From the IMG/VR virus record IMGVR_UViG_3300047550_001767, positions 1-64,000 of that record: DNA of 64,000 bases; one strand, 5' to 3'. Below are positions 34,511 to 43,907 of this stretch, piece by piece. Position numbers and translations under genes: made by a program. The first letter of the stretch is position 1. Each line of letters starts with the position of its first letter. This stretch comes from a virus. Under the pieces are notes generated by a model. The model was given only the letters and a program-made list of their open reading frames with translations. It did no database searches and was not told the origin of the DNA.

Positions 34511-35489
34511 TTTGTTTTACCGGTGCACGTTTACTTATTATAATGTCAGTGCCGCAAGTACATTGCATTTTTTTACAGATGACTGGACGTGACATAAGTT
34601 GTATATCTTCATATATATTGCCTAATATGGGGCCCTGTCCACAACTCGCTGCTGTAGTATGTCCGGCACTGTTAATAAACAACGCTTCATCTACATTACA
34701 TTCCCAACCAGTAAAGAAGTTTCTGCGTTCTGCGACTATACGGTTTCCGTTTAAGGGTTGTTCTAATCCAGATTCATAAACTTCTTTACTAGCGCACTGC
34801 CACTTACTGCCTTGTGGTTTGTCTATTGTAGTTTTACTTTCAAAGGTATGAGTTTTGAAAAATTCATGCATCCAAGGTTCGCTATAGTCCCATGGTGCAA
34901 CATTAATATCAATATCGCTAAACAATGGTACCCATTCTAGGTTATAGTTTTGTAATGTTGATTTTACTTTTTCGCCAAATTCCATAACTTCTCTAAATCT
35001 ATCTTCTTGCATCATCATGCGACTACAGAGATAATTTACTTTATCCTGCAAAAATATTAGATTGTCAAGGTATCTGTCACGATTAGCAAAGTCAATATGA
35101 AAACTTGCTACTACATCGTGAAACAAATGATAATGCTCTTTCCACCATTGCGTACTACGGCTTAAATTAGTATTGATACCAATATGAGGATCATCAATAC
35201 GTTCTTTCAACCATTTAATTAGAGGTATCAAAAATGGCCAAACAGTTGGTTCGCCACCACTGAAATAAAACTTATAACCCTTCGTACCCTTACGTTCAAA
35301 CTGTGTGATAATTTTATCTAAGTTAAATTTAATTCTATCAAAATCTTCTGGTTTTCCATGTTTAGGGCCTAATCCTGCCCAATTACCCGGATTGCAGTAC
35401 TTACATTTAAAGTTACAAAAATCATTAACCTGCCAAGTGATATTGACATATGGATGATACATTGGTTTAATTTCAATTAACTTATCCAT
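34503..35489 (-). CDS. Radical SAM protein with C-terminal cysteine domain (2 of 6)
   Basis: A 328-aa enzyme that lacks the N-terminal Cys domain of its neighbours. It opens almost directly with the core: VNDFCNFKCKYCNPGNW (CxxxCxxC) at about residues 22-38, then YFSGGEPTVWP. Eight or more cysteines in the last third (WECNV, SCGQGP, VICKKMQCTCGTD) form a C-terminal SPASM-like auxiliary cluster domain. The reversed domain order compared with the other five suggests a distinct role, perhaps a different step on the same substrate. It has 8-bp overlaps on each side. Confidence 0.85.
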   Translation of the reverse strand: MDKLIEIKPMYHPYVNITWQVNDFCNFKCKYCNPGNWAGLGPKHGKPEDFDRIKFNLDKIITQFERKGTKGYKFYFSGGEPTVWPFLIPLIKWLKERIDDPHIGINTNLSRSTQWWKEHYHLFHDVVASFHIDFANRDRYLDNLIFLQDKVNYLCSRMMMQEDRFREVMEFGEKVKSTLQNYNLEWVPLFSDIDINVAPWDYSEPWMHEFFKTHTFESKTTIDKPQGSKWQCASKEVYESGLEQPLNGNRIVAERRNFFTGWECNVDEALFINSAGHTTAASCGQGPILGNIYEDIQLMSRPVICKKMQCTCGTDIIISKRAPVKQNA

Positions 35490-36864
35490 GTTTTGCTCTA
35501 TAACCGTCTAAAAATTTCTTATAATTTTTAAATTGATTACTATAAGTTTCGTTATAAGGAATATTGATAATTGAATTTTCTAGTGCAGCCATTGTGTCTT
35601 TGTTCACAGTAAAATATTTTAAACCACTATCATGCTGTCTTGCCTTTTCTCTAATTCTAGGTATACACTTCATACGATCCTCATTTGGTATTGATGCTAA
35701 ACCCAAATATAAAGGATATGATAATGTAATAGGCCACCATTCAACACGCTTCTGATATTGCTCTGCTTCTTTTGCTAGCAAATCCCATATTTCTGTAACA
35801 TACTGATAATTTAAGGCCTGTAAAACCGTGTAGCAAAGTATACGCCAGTTAGGACGAGTACTCGCCATTTCAAATACTTTCTTAATATTTTCACGCACTA
35901 CGTCCCACTTAGTACCATAGCGTATGTATTCTGCTACACCACCAATACCGTCAATACTCATCTGTATTTCAACGTTATCAAAATTACTTAAAGCCTCATA
36001 GAATTTTGGATTCCATGTTGTCATATTGGTCGTAAATTCAATCTTACAGTTTCTATTTCCTGCTGCAATTAATTCTTCAAACATCTTATAGTTTGCTTTA
36101 ATAAGTGTTGGCTCGCCTCCCGTCGTGTATAGGCGTCGCAATTTAGGTGCCATACGTCTAAAGTTTTTATAAAACATTTCTGTTTCATACCATTCAGTAA
36201 TTTCGCTTTTTTCTACAAGATCGTAATCATCTTGCCACTTATCCTGTAACCAATCTAGTTTTTGTTCTTTTAGCACGCCTGATTTTAAAATCTCTTTACG
36301 CTCATCTTGAATAAGTGAACTACTCATGCCCCAACATGTTATACATTTTAAATTACATTGATTGCCCAAACGTAACTCAAGGCTTAAAGGTAGCATGTCT
36401 AACACGCTATACATCTTTTTGTTTATACCATCATATTCTGTAATACTGTTTAAATGATTTGATAATTCATTATCATTTTCTTGTCTTATCAACCACATTT
36501 TATTTTGTCCTTTTCTAGGACTGTGGCCACTTACTTTTTCCATTTTATAACAATCTAAACAATCTCCAGATCCATTATTTTGTCTATGTAGATCACGCAC
36601 GTTTTGCATATGATCTGAATTCCAGATTGTGTCGATATCATCATATCCTAAATTAAAAGGCTTTGCAGGTTTACCATAACCTACAAAATAATCCATAGCG
36701 ATACTACAACATAATTTGACATTACCGTTTGGATTCGTATTAAGATTGAGCCATGGCAGTACACAAAACTTCTTCATGTTTCCTGCTAGCCAATTAATTT
36801 TTTTATCGCTTGGTACGTCTTCAGGAACTTTAGGTACAGCGTGAACTACCCAATTTAAATCCAT
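35482..36864 (-). CDS. Radical SAM protein with N-terminal SPASM/twitch-like domain (3 of 6)
   Basis: A 460-aa enzyme. The N-terminal domain is FCVLPWLNLNTNPNGNVKLCC then DCLDCYKMEKVSG; the LPW-to-PxGxxxxCC arrangement is typical of the N-terminal twitch/SPASM group. The core CxxxCxxC is NQCNLKCITCW near residue 170, and YTTGGEPTLI follows; a thinner SMSSSLIQDE segment precedes the loops. It is the longest of the six. Its N-terminus overlaps the next gene by 10 bp. It has no signal peptide. Modification of a ribosomal peptide or of a sugar is possible; the substrate is not encoded in an obvious way. Confidence 0.85.
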   Translation of the reverse strand: MDLNWVVHAVPKVPEDVPSDKKINWLAGNMKKFCVLPWLNLNTNPNGNVKLCCSIAMDYFVGYGKPAKPFNLGYDDIDTIWNSDHMQNVRDLHRQNNGSGDCLDCYKMEKVSGHSPRKGQNKMWLIRQENDNELSNHLNSITEYDGINKKMYSVLDMLPLSLELRLGNQCNLKCITCWGMSSSLIQDERKEILKSGVLKEQKLDWLQDKWQDDYDLVEKSEITEWYETEMFYKNFRRMAPKLRRLYTTGGEPTLIKANYKMFEELIAAGNRNCKIEFTTNMTTWNPKFYEALSNFDNVEIQMSIDGIGGVAEYIRYGTKWDVVRENIKKVFEMASTRPNWRILCYTVLQALNYQYVTEIWDLLAKEAEQYQKRVEWWPITLSYPLYLGLASIPNEDRMKCIPRIREKARQHDSGLKYFTVNKDTMAALENSIINIPYNETYSNQFKNYKKFLDGYRAKHG

Positions 36865-38066
36865 AGTGGTTTTAACTCCGGAAATGTTATTGTTAAATTT
36901 TCATTTCTTAAATTGTCGATTGTAGTTATCACTGCCTTAAATTCAGGAATCAATTCTCTATGATCTGCGCTATCCATATAATCTAGTATACCCTTTACGG
37001 CGTGTATTGTTTGTGGCCAAGCATTATTATCAGTTAACCACTGTATATACTTTTCATATAATTTGTGTACTTCCTTTTTTTGCTCTGGGGTTAACATTGT
37101 AATACTAAAGTAACGCGGATGTGTTAATATGTTAACACGAATGTTATTGATATTCAAGAGTCCTTCTTCGACCCAAGTTCTGTGAAAATCAAAAAGGCTA
37201 TATACACTGAATATACTTACTGTGGGGGTTATTTCAAAATAAACATCTGGGCAACTTTCAATCATCTGTCTACGATTCTTTACAATACGATCCCAGTCTG
37301 TGCCTTTACGACTATATTCTGCACGATCTCCATATGTATCTAAACTTGCTGCGACACGTACATCCTTAAACATTTTCCAATAATCTAATATTGACTTCTC
37401 TTTTAATTTTAAGGCACTAAAGTTAGTAGTATAACGTAGACGTACATCTGTTCTGCCCTTTTCTAACCAATAGTCTAATACTTGGTAGTGTTGCGGTGTG
37501 ATTAATGCTTCGCCACCAGCAAAGTAAACTTCTTCAACATAATCTAAATGCTGTTTTAAATCATCCATAAAAAATGGATTATTCTTTAAATCAATAAACT
37601 TAGATTTGGACCAAGTGGGGAACATCTTTACTTGATCGTCGTACCAACTGCTACTTAAATCAGGGCCGCACGTTCTACAGCGCATGTTGCATAAATTACT
37701 AAAACGTATATCCATATAATACATTTTGTAATCATTTATACTACCATCGTCATTTGTCTTGTCAAACAAATCCATATGATTACTAAAACTTTCTAAACTA
37801 TTTTTTCTTAATGTCCAACTATCTGCGCTTGTCTCTAATTCGTAACAACGCATACATGCTTTTGGTTTTTCGCCATTTAGCATTTGTCTGCGCAGTTCTT
37901 TAAATTTTTCATTATTGATTAATTTGTTAATATCTTCCTTATAGACATTACCAAATACCTCGCTACTATCGCTCATACAGCAAGGAAATGTATTTCCATT
38001 TGGCCATATATGCATATGCATCCAAGGCATTAAACATACAACATTTTTATCTATTGATTTACTCAT
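36855..38066 (-). CDS. Radical SAM protein with N-terminal SPASM/twitch-like domain (4 of 6)
   Basis: A 403-aa enzyme. The N-terminal cysteine domain is CLMPWMHMHIWPNGNTFPCC, then ACMRCYELE, and the core is NLCNMRCRTCGPDLSSSW (CxxxCxxC) near residue 130, followed by YFAGGEALIT. The core is closest to the next copy (38063-39298), with the shared tract DIRFSNLCNMRCRTC against DLRLSNICNMKCRTC, which points to a recent duplication. GEALI replaces the more common GEPL. It is coupled by 4- and 10-bp overlaps. Confidence 0.86.
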   Translation of the reverse strand: MSKSIDKNVVCLMPWMHMHIWPNGNTFPCCMSDSSEVFGNVYKEDINKLINNEKFKELRRQMLNGEKPKACMRCYELETSADSWTLRKNSLESFSNHMDLFDKTNDDGSINDYKMYYMDIRFSNLCNMRCRTCGPDLSSSWYDDQVKMFPTWSKSKFIDLKNNPFFMDDLKQHLDYVEEVYFAGGEALITPQHYQVLDYWLEKGRTDVRLRYTTNFSALKLKEKSILDYWKMFKDVRVAASLDTYGDRAEYSRKGTDWDRIVKNRRQMIESCPDVYFEITPTVSIFSVYSLFDFHRTWVEEGLLNINNIRVNILTHPRYFSITMLTPEQKKEVHKLYEKYIQWLTDNNAWPQTIHAVKGILDYMDSADHRELIPEFKAVITTIDNLRNENLTITFPELKPLWI

Positions 38067-39298
38067 GTTATTAATTCTTCTAGTTCCGGAAATACATTTG
38101 CAAATTGTTCTTCACGTAAATTATCTAAATGTGATGTTTCCTTCTGAAATTGCTCTTTATGTCTTTCCCAAGTGTTATCTGCTAAAACCCATTTTTTAGC
38201 ATCAACTAATGGCTGTACATGATGTGGTTTAAACCCCATCATTTTCATACGTGTAATCACAGTTTCAATACCTTCTATCCCCTGTATTTTAAGATGTACA
38301 GGTAATGCCAATGCTGCTATATGTTCAGGGCTTATCATGTTGTAAATGGTGTTTGATCTATCTTCAGGGGTATAAAAATTCTTATTTAAGAGATAATGAT
38401 AGAAAGTACTAAAGGTAACAAAGTTAAAAATGCTTAATACACTGTTTATTTGTGTAGCAACATAGGGAACACTTTTTACTTTTTTAAAGTTTTCTTCAAT
38501 TTGTTTCCAGTCTGTGCCTTTGCGCATGTATTCTGCTCTTGATCCATAATGATCTAGGCTAGCATAAACTTCTATCTTTTTAGTAAAGTGACTCCACAAA
38601 TCTAATAGGTCTTTATTTTTAAATTTTAAATTACTCAAGTTAGTATTATATCTTAATCTAACATCAGTACGTCCCTGACGTATCATTTCTTCAAGCATAA
38701 TATAATGTTCTTCTGTAATTAATGGTTCTCCGCCTGCAAAATATGCCATTGTTATATGTGGAATCTGTTGTAGTACATCATCTACATATTTGCTACGGTT
38801 ATCTTTATCAATTGTTATAATTGTTCGACCTTGCTTTGCATCTTCATTTTCCCATTGACTACTATAATGACTATTACAAGTTCTACATTTCATATTACAT
38901 ATATTGCTTAAACGCAAATCAAAATAGCGCATTTTAAATTTGCCTATTTCTCCTGTAATATCGGTCGATGCTAATGCTTCGTCAAAAAATTGACCAAACA
39001 TCTGTTCTTCGTTCATATTATTTCTAAAACTATAAATGCCTTGTTCTTCATGTCTATGACAGGCTTTACAAATAGGATTTTTTATACCTTCTAGCATATC
39101 TCTACGCAATTCTTTCATTGCTTCGCTATTCACTAATTCTATTAGTGATTTTTCGTTTGCGTTTCCTACAGGATATAATTGATTACCAATGCAACAAGGA
39201 GTGCCTACACCAACAGGAGTAACATGCATACTAACCCAGGGAAGCATACAAAAACTTCCGTTTTTAGTTAATAACTCTTCTTCTGGTGTATACTTCAT
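38063..39298 (-). CDS. Radical SAM protein with N-terminal SPASM/twitch-like domain (5 of 6)
   Basis: A 411-aa enzyme, the closest relative of the gene at 36855-38066. N-terminal cysteines lie in FCMLPWVSMHVTPVG then TPCC, and in CKACHRHEEQG. The core is NICNMKCRTCNSHYSSQW near residue 137, and YFAGGEPLIT is the glycine-rich SAM-binding strand. A pattern with two arginines, DVRLRYNTNLS, recurs in the fourth copy. It is coupled by 4-bp overlaps on both sides. As with its siblings, no maturase partner or precursor peptide is adjacent. Confidence 0.86.
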   Translation of the reverse strand: MKYTPEEELLTKNGSFCMLPWVSMHVTPVGVGTPCCIGNQLYPVGNANEKSLIELVNSEAMKELRRDMLEGIKNPICKACHRHEEQGIYSFRNNMNEEQMFGQFFDEALASTDITGEIGKFKMRYFDLRLSNICNMKCRTCNSHYSSQWENEDAKQGRTIITIDKDNRSKYVDDVLQQIPHITMAYFAGGEPLITEEHYIMLEEMIRQGRTDVRLRYNTNLSNLKFKNKDLLDLWSHFTKKIEVYASLDHYGSRAEYMRKGTDWKQIEENFKKVKSVPYVATQINSVLSIFNFVTFSTFYHYLLNKNFYTPEDRSNTIYNMISPEHIAALALPVHLKIQGIEGIETVITRMKMMGFKPHHVQPLVDAKKWVLADNTWERHKEQFQKETSHLDNLREEQFANVFPELEELIT

Positions 39299-40698
39299 TG
39301 CAATGGATTCAATCTATTTGTTTCTTGGCAAATTCTATAAAAATTTAAAAGTTCAGGAAATATTTCAAGCATATTTGTGTCTCTGCGCTCATCCAACTCA
39401 TTGAACCAATTATAGAAATCTCTACGTCCTTCTATTAATTTATCTTCATCATATTGAGTTTCACGCATATAATCAACCACACGTTTAAACTTTTCATATT
39501 CAATCGTGCTAAATTTTTTGCTTGACTTATCATCTACATTTTCTTTCATAAAATCTAATGCTTCTTCCATAAAAGGCATAAACTCGCCTTTGGGTAAAAT
39601 ATTCATGTCATACTGGAGTGGCTCACGTAGATAAGGAGTATCAAATCTTACGCGGTGTTGTGGGTTGATGGGGTCATCATACCAATCATACATATTACGC
39701 CACTCCAATATTTTTTGTAGTAATAATTTAAAAGATGTTACACTAAACAAATTAAATGTAATCATAAAGGTTACAGGACTGTTTGTGATACTCAAATATG
39801 TGTGCAAGTTTTTTTCCCATAATTCTATATCAAGGCCTGTACGATTATATTCTGCTCTTGGGCCCCAAGTATCGATACTTGAGAAAAGTTTAAATGCTCT
39901 AATTTTCCCTTCGTCACTTAACTTTCTAACCGCCTTACTCATTTTTTCTACAAGTGCAGTCTTTGTACCTAAATTGCTATTAATGTTAAGTTCAAGCCAG
40001 GGCATAGGATCTTTATCAATTTCATCAAGCACTTGATATGTACTTCTATGCATAGTAGGCTCACCACCAGTTATACGCATGATGTTTAATGTCTTGCGTA
40101 ACTCAGGCCACCATTTCCAGAACGCATCAACGTAAGGGTTTTCTTCTTCACGCTGATATAGTTTCATCCAGTCAATATCACAGCGGTGATTTTTTACGCT
40201 TGTGACAGGACCATGTTCTTTGATTTCTTGATAGAAACGTGTTGAATATTTTGGATGACAGTACCCGCATTTGAAGTTACATTCATTACCGAAATTAATT
40301 TCAAGGTATTCTGGATTAATATTTTGTTCGTGACTACCCTTAGCACATTGATTAAAACGTTCATCTGTAAAAATACTTGCATTTCTAATGTGGCGGTCGC
40401 TTACGTAATCAGGACCCATATCCTCTACGTTCCAACAATATTGACAGCCAGAAGGACGTTTGCCCTCTAACATCATTTTTCGTTCTTCTTTTTTCTCTTT
40501 AGTATTGTGTAATGCTGACGGATTGTCTACTAATTCCTCTAGTGGAATCTTATGAGGGCGGGGGTGATAGCAACTATGTGTCTCACCCGATTGTAAGTAC
40601 ATAGTGACATGATGCCACTTTGCTAAACAAAAAGTTGACGTTGCTTGATTTTCAACTACTACTTTTATTTCTTTAATTCTGTCAATCTCATAACTCAT
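39295..40698 (-). CDS. Radical SAM protein with N-terminal Cys domain (6 of 6)
   Basis: A 467-aa enzyme and the first of the six in transcription order. The N-terminal domain is FCLAKWHHVTMYLQSGETHSC then CQYCWNVEDMG, so the LPW tryptophan of its siblings is AKW and the CC pair is a single Cys here. The core is NECNFKCGYCHPKYSTRF near residue 145, and RITGGEPTMH follows. It lies directly after the 40698-41654 glycosyltransferase-like gene and shares one base with it, which links the radical SAM block to the glycosyltransferase block. Confidence 0.86.
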   Translation of the reverse strand: MSYEIDRIKEIKVVVENQATSTFCLAKWHHVTMYLQSGETHSCYHPRPHKIPLEELVDNPSALHNTKEKKEERKMMLEGKRPSGCQYCWNVEDMGPDYVSDRHIRNASIFTDERFNQCAKGSHEQNINPEYLEINFGNECNFKCGYCHPKYSTRFYQEIKEHGPVTSVKNHRCDIDWMKLYQREEENPYVDAFWKWWPELRKTLNIMRITGGEPTMHRSTYQVLDEIDKDPMPWLELNINSNLGTKTALVEKMSKAVRKLSDEGKIRAFKLFSSIDTWGPRAEYNRTGLDIELWEKNLHTYLSITNSPVTFMITFNLFSVTSFKLLLQKILEWRNMYDWYDDPINPQHRVRFDTPYLREPLQYDMNILPKGEFMPFMEEALDFMKENVDDKSSKKFSTIEYEKFKRVVDYMRETQYDEDKLIEGRRDFYNWFNELDERRDTNMLEIFPELLNFYRICQETNRLNPLQ

Positions 40699-41654
40699 TA
40701 CCAGCCCTCTATTTTTCTTATGACATCCATTTCTTTTACTAATGGGCCTAAGTTATGTTTGTCGGAGTTATAGTGTCGTTTAAAAAACTTACTTTGTTCT
40801 GCATCAAGTGTGCATATAGGTAAATCTAATTTATTCTGTAAAATATCGCCCAATCGGTCACTTTCGGTAACCGGACGCATATGCTTAAAAATACCATCCC
40901 ACATTTTTTGTAAGTTGTCGAACCACATTACATTTTTATGATCCCAAATTGTCAACATAGTCATGTAAGTACCAAGACGTGCGCCATATATAGCCCAATC
41001 TCCGTTCTCTACATCCATGCCAACATTATGCCATATAGTTAAATTATTGAGGTTACGTGATGCTACTCTTGTTTTAAATTCGTCAACTGTTGGTCTAGCG
41101 CCGGCGTCTAAACACATTTTAACTCCCTCACGAAATCCTGCACGCCATGCTTGAAATGGTGTACCATTGGGGTAAGTAGTACTATAACAATCGTACATAG
41201 CCCAATAAAGATTGTCTGCACTATCCATACAAAAATCTACTTGTGTGGCCGAACTACCGTCTGTATGTTCATGTGTACGCATGTTAAACACATATTCTTT
41301 TGTCCAACTGCTCATGCCACCGTTGCCGTAACGTAATCCATTAATATTATTTGTAGCCTTCCAGCGAAACTGTGCTTTTTTATAAATTGGATCAAGACCA
41401 GTAAAGTCAAGTTGAATATTGAAAAAATCAGGTGTAGGTAAATTGTCGCCGTCAATTAATATAAAACGATCAGTCTCACTTGCTTCTGCTGCTGCTTTAT
41501 GTGCGGCATCACTACCCTTTACGCCATCAACACGTTTAGCATATGGGCATAATTCATTTTTTATTTTATGCCAAAAATGTTCTTTTTGTGGCTCATCATA
41601 ACTTAGATATATGCAATCTAAGTCAACAACATCTACTATGTCATCCCAACTCAT
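40698..41654 (-). CDS. Glycosyltransferase-like protein, homologous to the giant protein's C-terminus
   Basis: A 318-aa protein with glycosyltransferase-A-like features. FILIDGDNLPTPDFF contains a DxD-like acidic pair in the place expected for a metal-binding donor site, preceded by KRVDGVKGSDAAHKAAAEA. Shared segments with the last 250 residues of the 2,709-aa protein are VDGV-G----H-A-EAS, N-(I/V)NGL-YG and WR-(A/T)(A/G)FRE. It could glycosylate the repeat protein or share its acceptor. It follows the small gene at 41641-41994 with a 14-bp overlap, and the radical SAM block comes next. Confidence 0.72.
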   Translation of the reverse strand: MSWDDIVDVVDLDCIYLSYDEPQKEHFWHKIKNELCPYAKRVDGVKGSDAAHKAAAEASETDRFILIDGDNLPTPDFFNIQLDFTGLDPIYKKAQFRWKATNNINGLRYGNGGMSSWTKEYVFNMRTHEHTDGSSATQVDFCMDSADNLYWAMYDCYSTTYPNGTPFQAWRAGFREGVKMCLDAGARPTVDEFKTRVASRNLNNLTIWHNVGMDVENGDWAIYGARLGTYMTMLTIWDHKNVMWFDNLQKMWDGIFKHMRPVTESDRLGDILQNKLDLPICTLDAEQSKFFKRHYNSDKHNLGPLVKEMDVIRKIEGW

Positions 41655-41994
41655 ATGTTATTAACACCCATTGGGTAATTTCAATACTACCATCATCAAC
41701 TATAATACTAATATCTTCTTTAGCACATTTATTGCCTAAAAGACTGTCTGGTTGTAACTTGCTTATAATTGCAGAAGGATTTACTGTTGATAAGCGACCG
41801 TTGATAACTCTAACATCAGGGCGAGCTGTAGCAAAAGTAATAGCATCAATAACTATGTATTTGCCTTCAGGTTTCTCGCAGGTATAAAATAATACTTTAC
41901 CGTTTTCTTCTTCGTAATATAAACGAAATTCGGGAGCCTCAATTTTAGGTGCCTCAAACAATAAGACATAATCTTCTGTTTCATCTTGATTCAT
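41641..41994 (-). CDS. Hypothetical protein, 117 aa
   Basis: A 117-aa soluble protein of unknown function. The centre, RLYYEEENGKVLFYTCEKPEGKYIVIDAITFATARPDVRVINGRL, reads like a small beta domain that I associate with phage structural or carrier proteins, but I cannot name a family. The N-terminus is very acidic (MNQDETEDYV). It is coupled on both sides, to the GT-A-like gene upstream and the glycosyltransferase-like gene downstream. Its location could make it a carrier or specificity subunit for the glycosyltransferases; this is inference. Confidence 0.7.
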   Translation of the reverse strand: MNQDETEDYVLLFEAPKIEAPEFRLYYEEENGKVLFYTCEKPEGKYIVIDAITFATARPDVRVINGRLSTVNPSAIISKLQPDSLLGNKCAKEDISIIVDDGSIEITQWVLITYELG

Positions 41995-42785
41995 ATAGAC
42001 TTCTCTATTTCATAGGCAAATTTTTTCACATGATAGTGAAAAGGATACATTTGCGGTACGGTATTTATACGTAAAGTATGAGGTAATATTTCATAAATTA
42101 AAACGTCTGTCCAATCTTCACTAGGCGTGCCATTAATATGTTGCTTCATGTGCACCATAGACATTTCTGGATAATTAGGTAATGTTGTATGTTCTATTCC
42201 TATGATGTGCGCTGCTATCGCATATGCCCAGTCAGTAGTAACAGGCTCAGTAGGACTGCATTTAAGCATAGCACGAAATTCAGGCCAGTTTTCAAAAACC
42301 ATTCTAACGATTTTAAAAAATGTTTCAGCAACATTACTTTTCTTAAAGTATGTTATAGCGTTATAAACATTAGGTAGTTTATTATCTTCAATAAACCGAC
42401 GATAAAATTTCTGTTTACTAATTTCTTGCTTAAAATCTCTTATGTGTGTGCTTACCACTAAATCTTTATGCTTTAAAATATCCCACCAAGGTTCTATTGA
42501 TTTTGGCAAATACAAATCTGCTTCAAGTTTAATAGTATATTCATAAGGACTTGCTTCATAAACTTGCCAGTCATTGATAAGTTTCCAGTTACCGCCTTTA
42601 TCCAAATCTCCATATGGCAAGGCTATCACGCTATCAAAATAACTTGCATCATCTACTTCATCACTAATTAAAGAAACTTTTGCGTCTGGCATATGTTTTT
42701 TAATACTATAAGCCAGCATTTCAGCACATTTAACATAGTTAACAAACTCTGTGTTTTGTGCTAAGATTACAAATCCTTTATCCAT
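41991..42785 (-). CDS. Glycosyltransferase-like protein (GT-A type)
   Basis: A 264-aa protein. The N-terminus GFVILAQNTEFVNYVKCAEMLAYSI and the acidic motif KLEADLYLPKSIEPWWD (residues about 90-108) match the GT-A pattern of glycogenin/GT8-like enzymes, where an acidic pair binds the metal and nucleotide sugar. It is cytoplasmic with no signal peptide. It is coupled to the 42778-43605 protein, a second GT-A-like enzyme, with an 8-bp overlap, so the two may act one after the other. The donor sugar is unknown. Confidence 0.72.
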   Translation of the reverse strand: MDKGFVILAQNTEFVNYVKCAEMLAYSIKKHMPDAKVSLISDEVDDASYFDSVIALPYGDLDKGGNWKLINDWQVYEASPYEYTIKLEADLYLPKSIEPWWDILKHKDLVVSTHIRDFKQEISKQKFYRRFIEDNKLPNVYNAITYFKKSNVAETFFKIVRMVFENWPEFRAMLKCSPTEPVTTDWAYAIAAHIIGIEHTTLPNYPEMSMVHMKQHINGTPSEDWTDVLIYEILPHTLRINTVPQMYPFHYHVKKFAYEIEKSI

Positions 42786-43605
42786 TTTTAATTAACTCCA
42801 CATAAATGTCTTTATTCATTACGTGAAAATCCATATCTTTTATAGTAATAAATTCTTTTCTTATTTTACCACGCTGCCAATTGTCAAACAATACAGTATA
42901 TTCTGTATTGTAAGGAGAGTTACTTGCTGCGATAACATTAGTATTTTTACCTACGTGCATTAAATTCCATGGTATAATATCTTGAGGTGCTATAGTATGA
43001 CCATTTACTATACGTAATGCTAAAGTTAATGCATAATCATTTCTAAAAATATTTGCTAAAAAGTGATGCATGTTTGCGTAGTGACCAAAATTATTTTGTA
43101 TCATTTCAATACAATTGAAGATTTGTTCTGCACGTTCTGTTTTTTTAAAAGCAACTACTGTTGCCCATAATGTTTTATAACTGTATACACTTAATACTTC
43201 TTGCGGTAATCTAGGCTGCATGAAATACTCTGTGTTGTCATGGCAACAAAAATCATCGTACAAATCAAAACATTTTAACAACTTGTCGCTATTAACAACA
43301 TAATCAACATCAAGTAATAAAGTTTCTTTATAAGGACTTAATTTATAGGCTTGATATCTTCCTTTATTAATCCAAGGCGCGCCGTCTCTATTATTATTTT
43401 TATCTGCCGTGACTAATTTTACTTTATCAAATTTATAATCTGAAATGGCGCTATTTAAAGTCTCTTTATCAGTAACTAATGTAACTGGCAAATTTAAAAA
43501 ATGATTTATACGCTGGGCAGTATGAACTGCCATGTCATAATAATTATACTTGGTATTGTTAAATGCAAAAAGTATCGCACCGCGACTTTTCTTTCCGCGT
43601 TTCAT
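42778..43605 (-). CDS. Glycosyltransferase-like protein (GT-A type)
   Basis: A 275-aa protein beginning MKRGKKSRGAILFAFNNTKYNYYDMA. LLLDVDYVV near residue 98 is a clear DxD motif. The spacing and the AVHTAQRINHFLNLPVTLVTD segment fit a GT-A fold. The basic first nine residues may contact nucleic acid or anionic lipid. It is the first enzyme of the island in transcription order, coupled to the 101-aa gene upstream (4-bp overlap). The pair of GT-A enzymes with the glycosyltransferase-like paralogues gives the island at least six transferase-like genes. Confidence 0.75.
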   Translation of the reverse strand: MKRGKKSRGAILFAFNNTKYNYYDMAVHTAQRINHFLNLPVTLVTDKETLNSAISDYKFDKVKLVTADKNNNRDGAPWINKGRYQAYKLSPYKETLLLDVDYVVNSDKLLKCFDLYDDFCCHDNTEYFMQPRLPQEVLSVYSYKTLWATVVAFKKTERAEQIFNCIEMIQNNFGHYANMHHFLANIFRNDYALTLALRIVNGHTIAPQDIIPWNLMHVGKNTNVIAASNSPYNTEYTVLFDNWQRGKIRKEFITIKDMDFHVMNKDIYVELIKNG

Positions 43606-43907
43606 CTCTTTGCCTCTAACTCATTCCATTCTTTTAACCACTCAGTCATAGTCTGTTGATAAACAGATTTTAATTTATGTAGTAAATCTTCTCTATTAAT
43701 TTTAACGGGATTATTAAAGGTATCCATAACGACTATTTCATCGTCATCAAAAGAATTTAATAAAGTTATAGTTTGCTGATCTGCTTTCCATAAGCCACCT
43801 TGATCAGCCAAAGTTAGTCTACTATCATATTTTTCTTTTAAGTAGGCTTTCGCTGAATTGTGACTAAATCTAGCCTTTGATTCGGCTAATAAAGTTTTGA
43901 CATCCAT
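43602..43907 (-). CDS. Conserved phage-type hypothetical protein, 101 aa
   Basis: A 101-aa, largely helical protein. DVKTLLAESKARFSHNSAKAYLKEKY at the start and the helix VYQQTMTEWLKEWNELEAKR at the end suggest a coiled-coil-forming subunit; between them lies a short acidic segment around FDDDEIVVMD. I recall similar small proteins in marine T4-like phages, but no function can be assigned. The start at 43907 has AAGGAGT 5 nt upstream. It begins the coupled run into the glycosyltransferase block. Confidence 0.75.
   Translation of the reverse strand: MDVKTLLAESKARFSHNSAKAYLKEKYDSRLTLADQGGLWKADQQTITLLNSFDDDEIVVMDTFNNPVKINREDLLHKLKSVYQQTMTEWLKEWNELEAKR

Noticed and set aside
42062-42069. TATAAATA inside the 41991-42785 gene as a promoter
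   Set aside because: It is within coding sequence and not near a start codon; AT-rich coding DNA gives such matches by chance.
19380-43605. A ribosomally synthesised peptide (RiPP) cluster
   Set aside because: Radical SAM enzymes are abundant, but no precursor peptide, leader-binding domain or transporter is visible in the block, so this stays a hypothesis.
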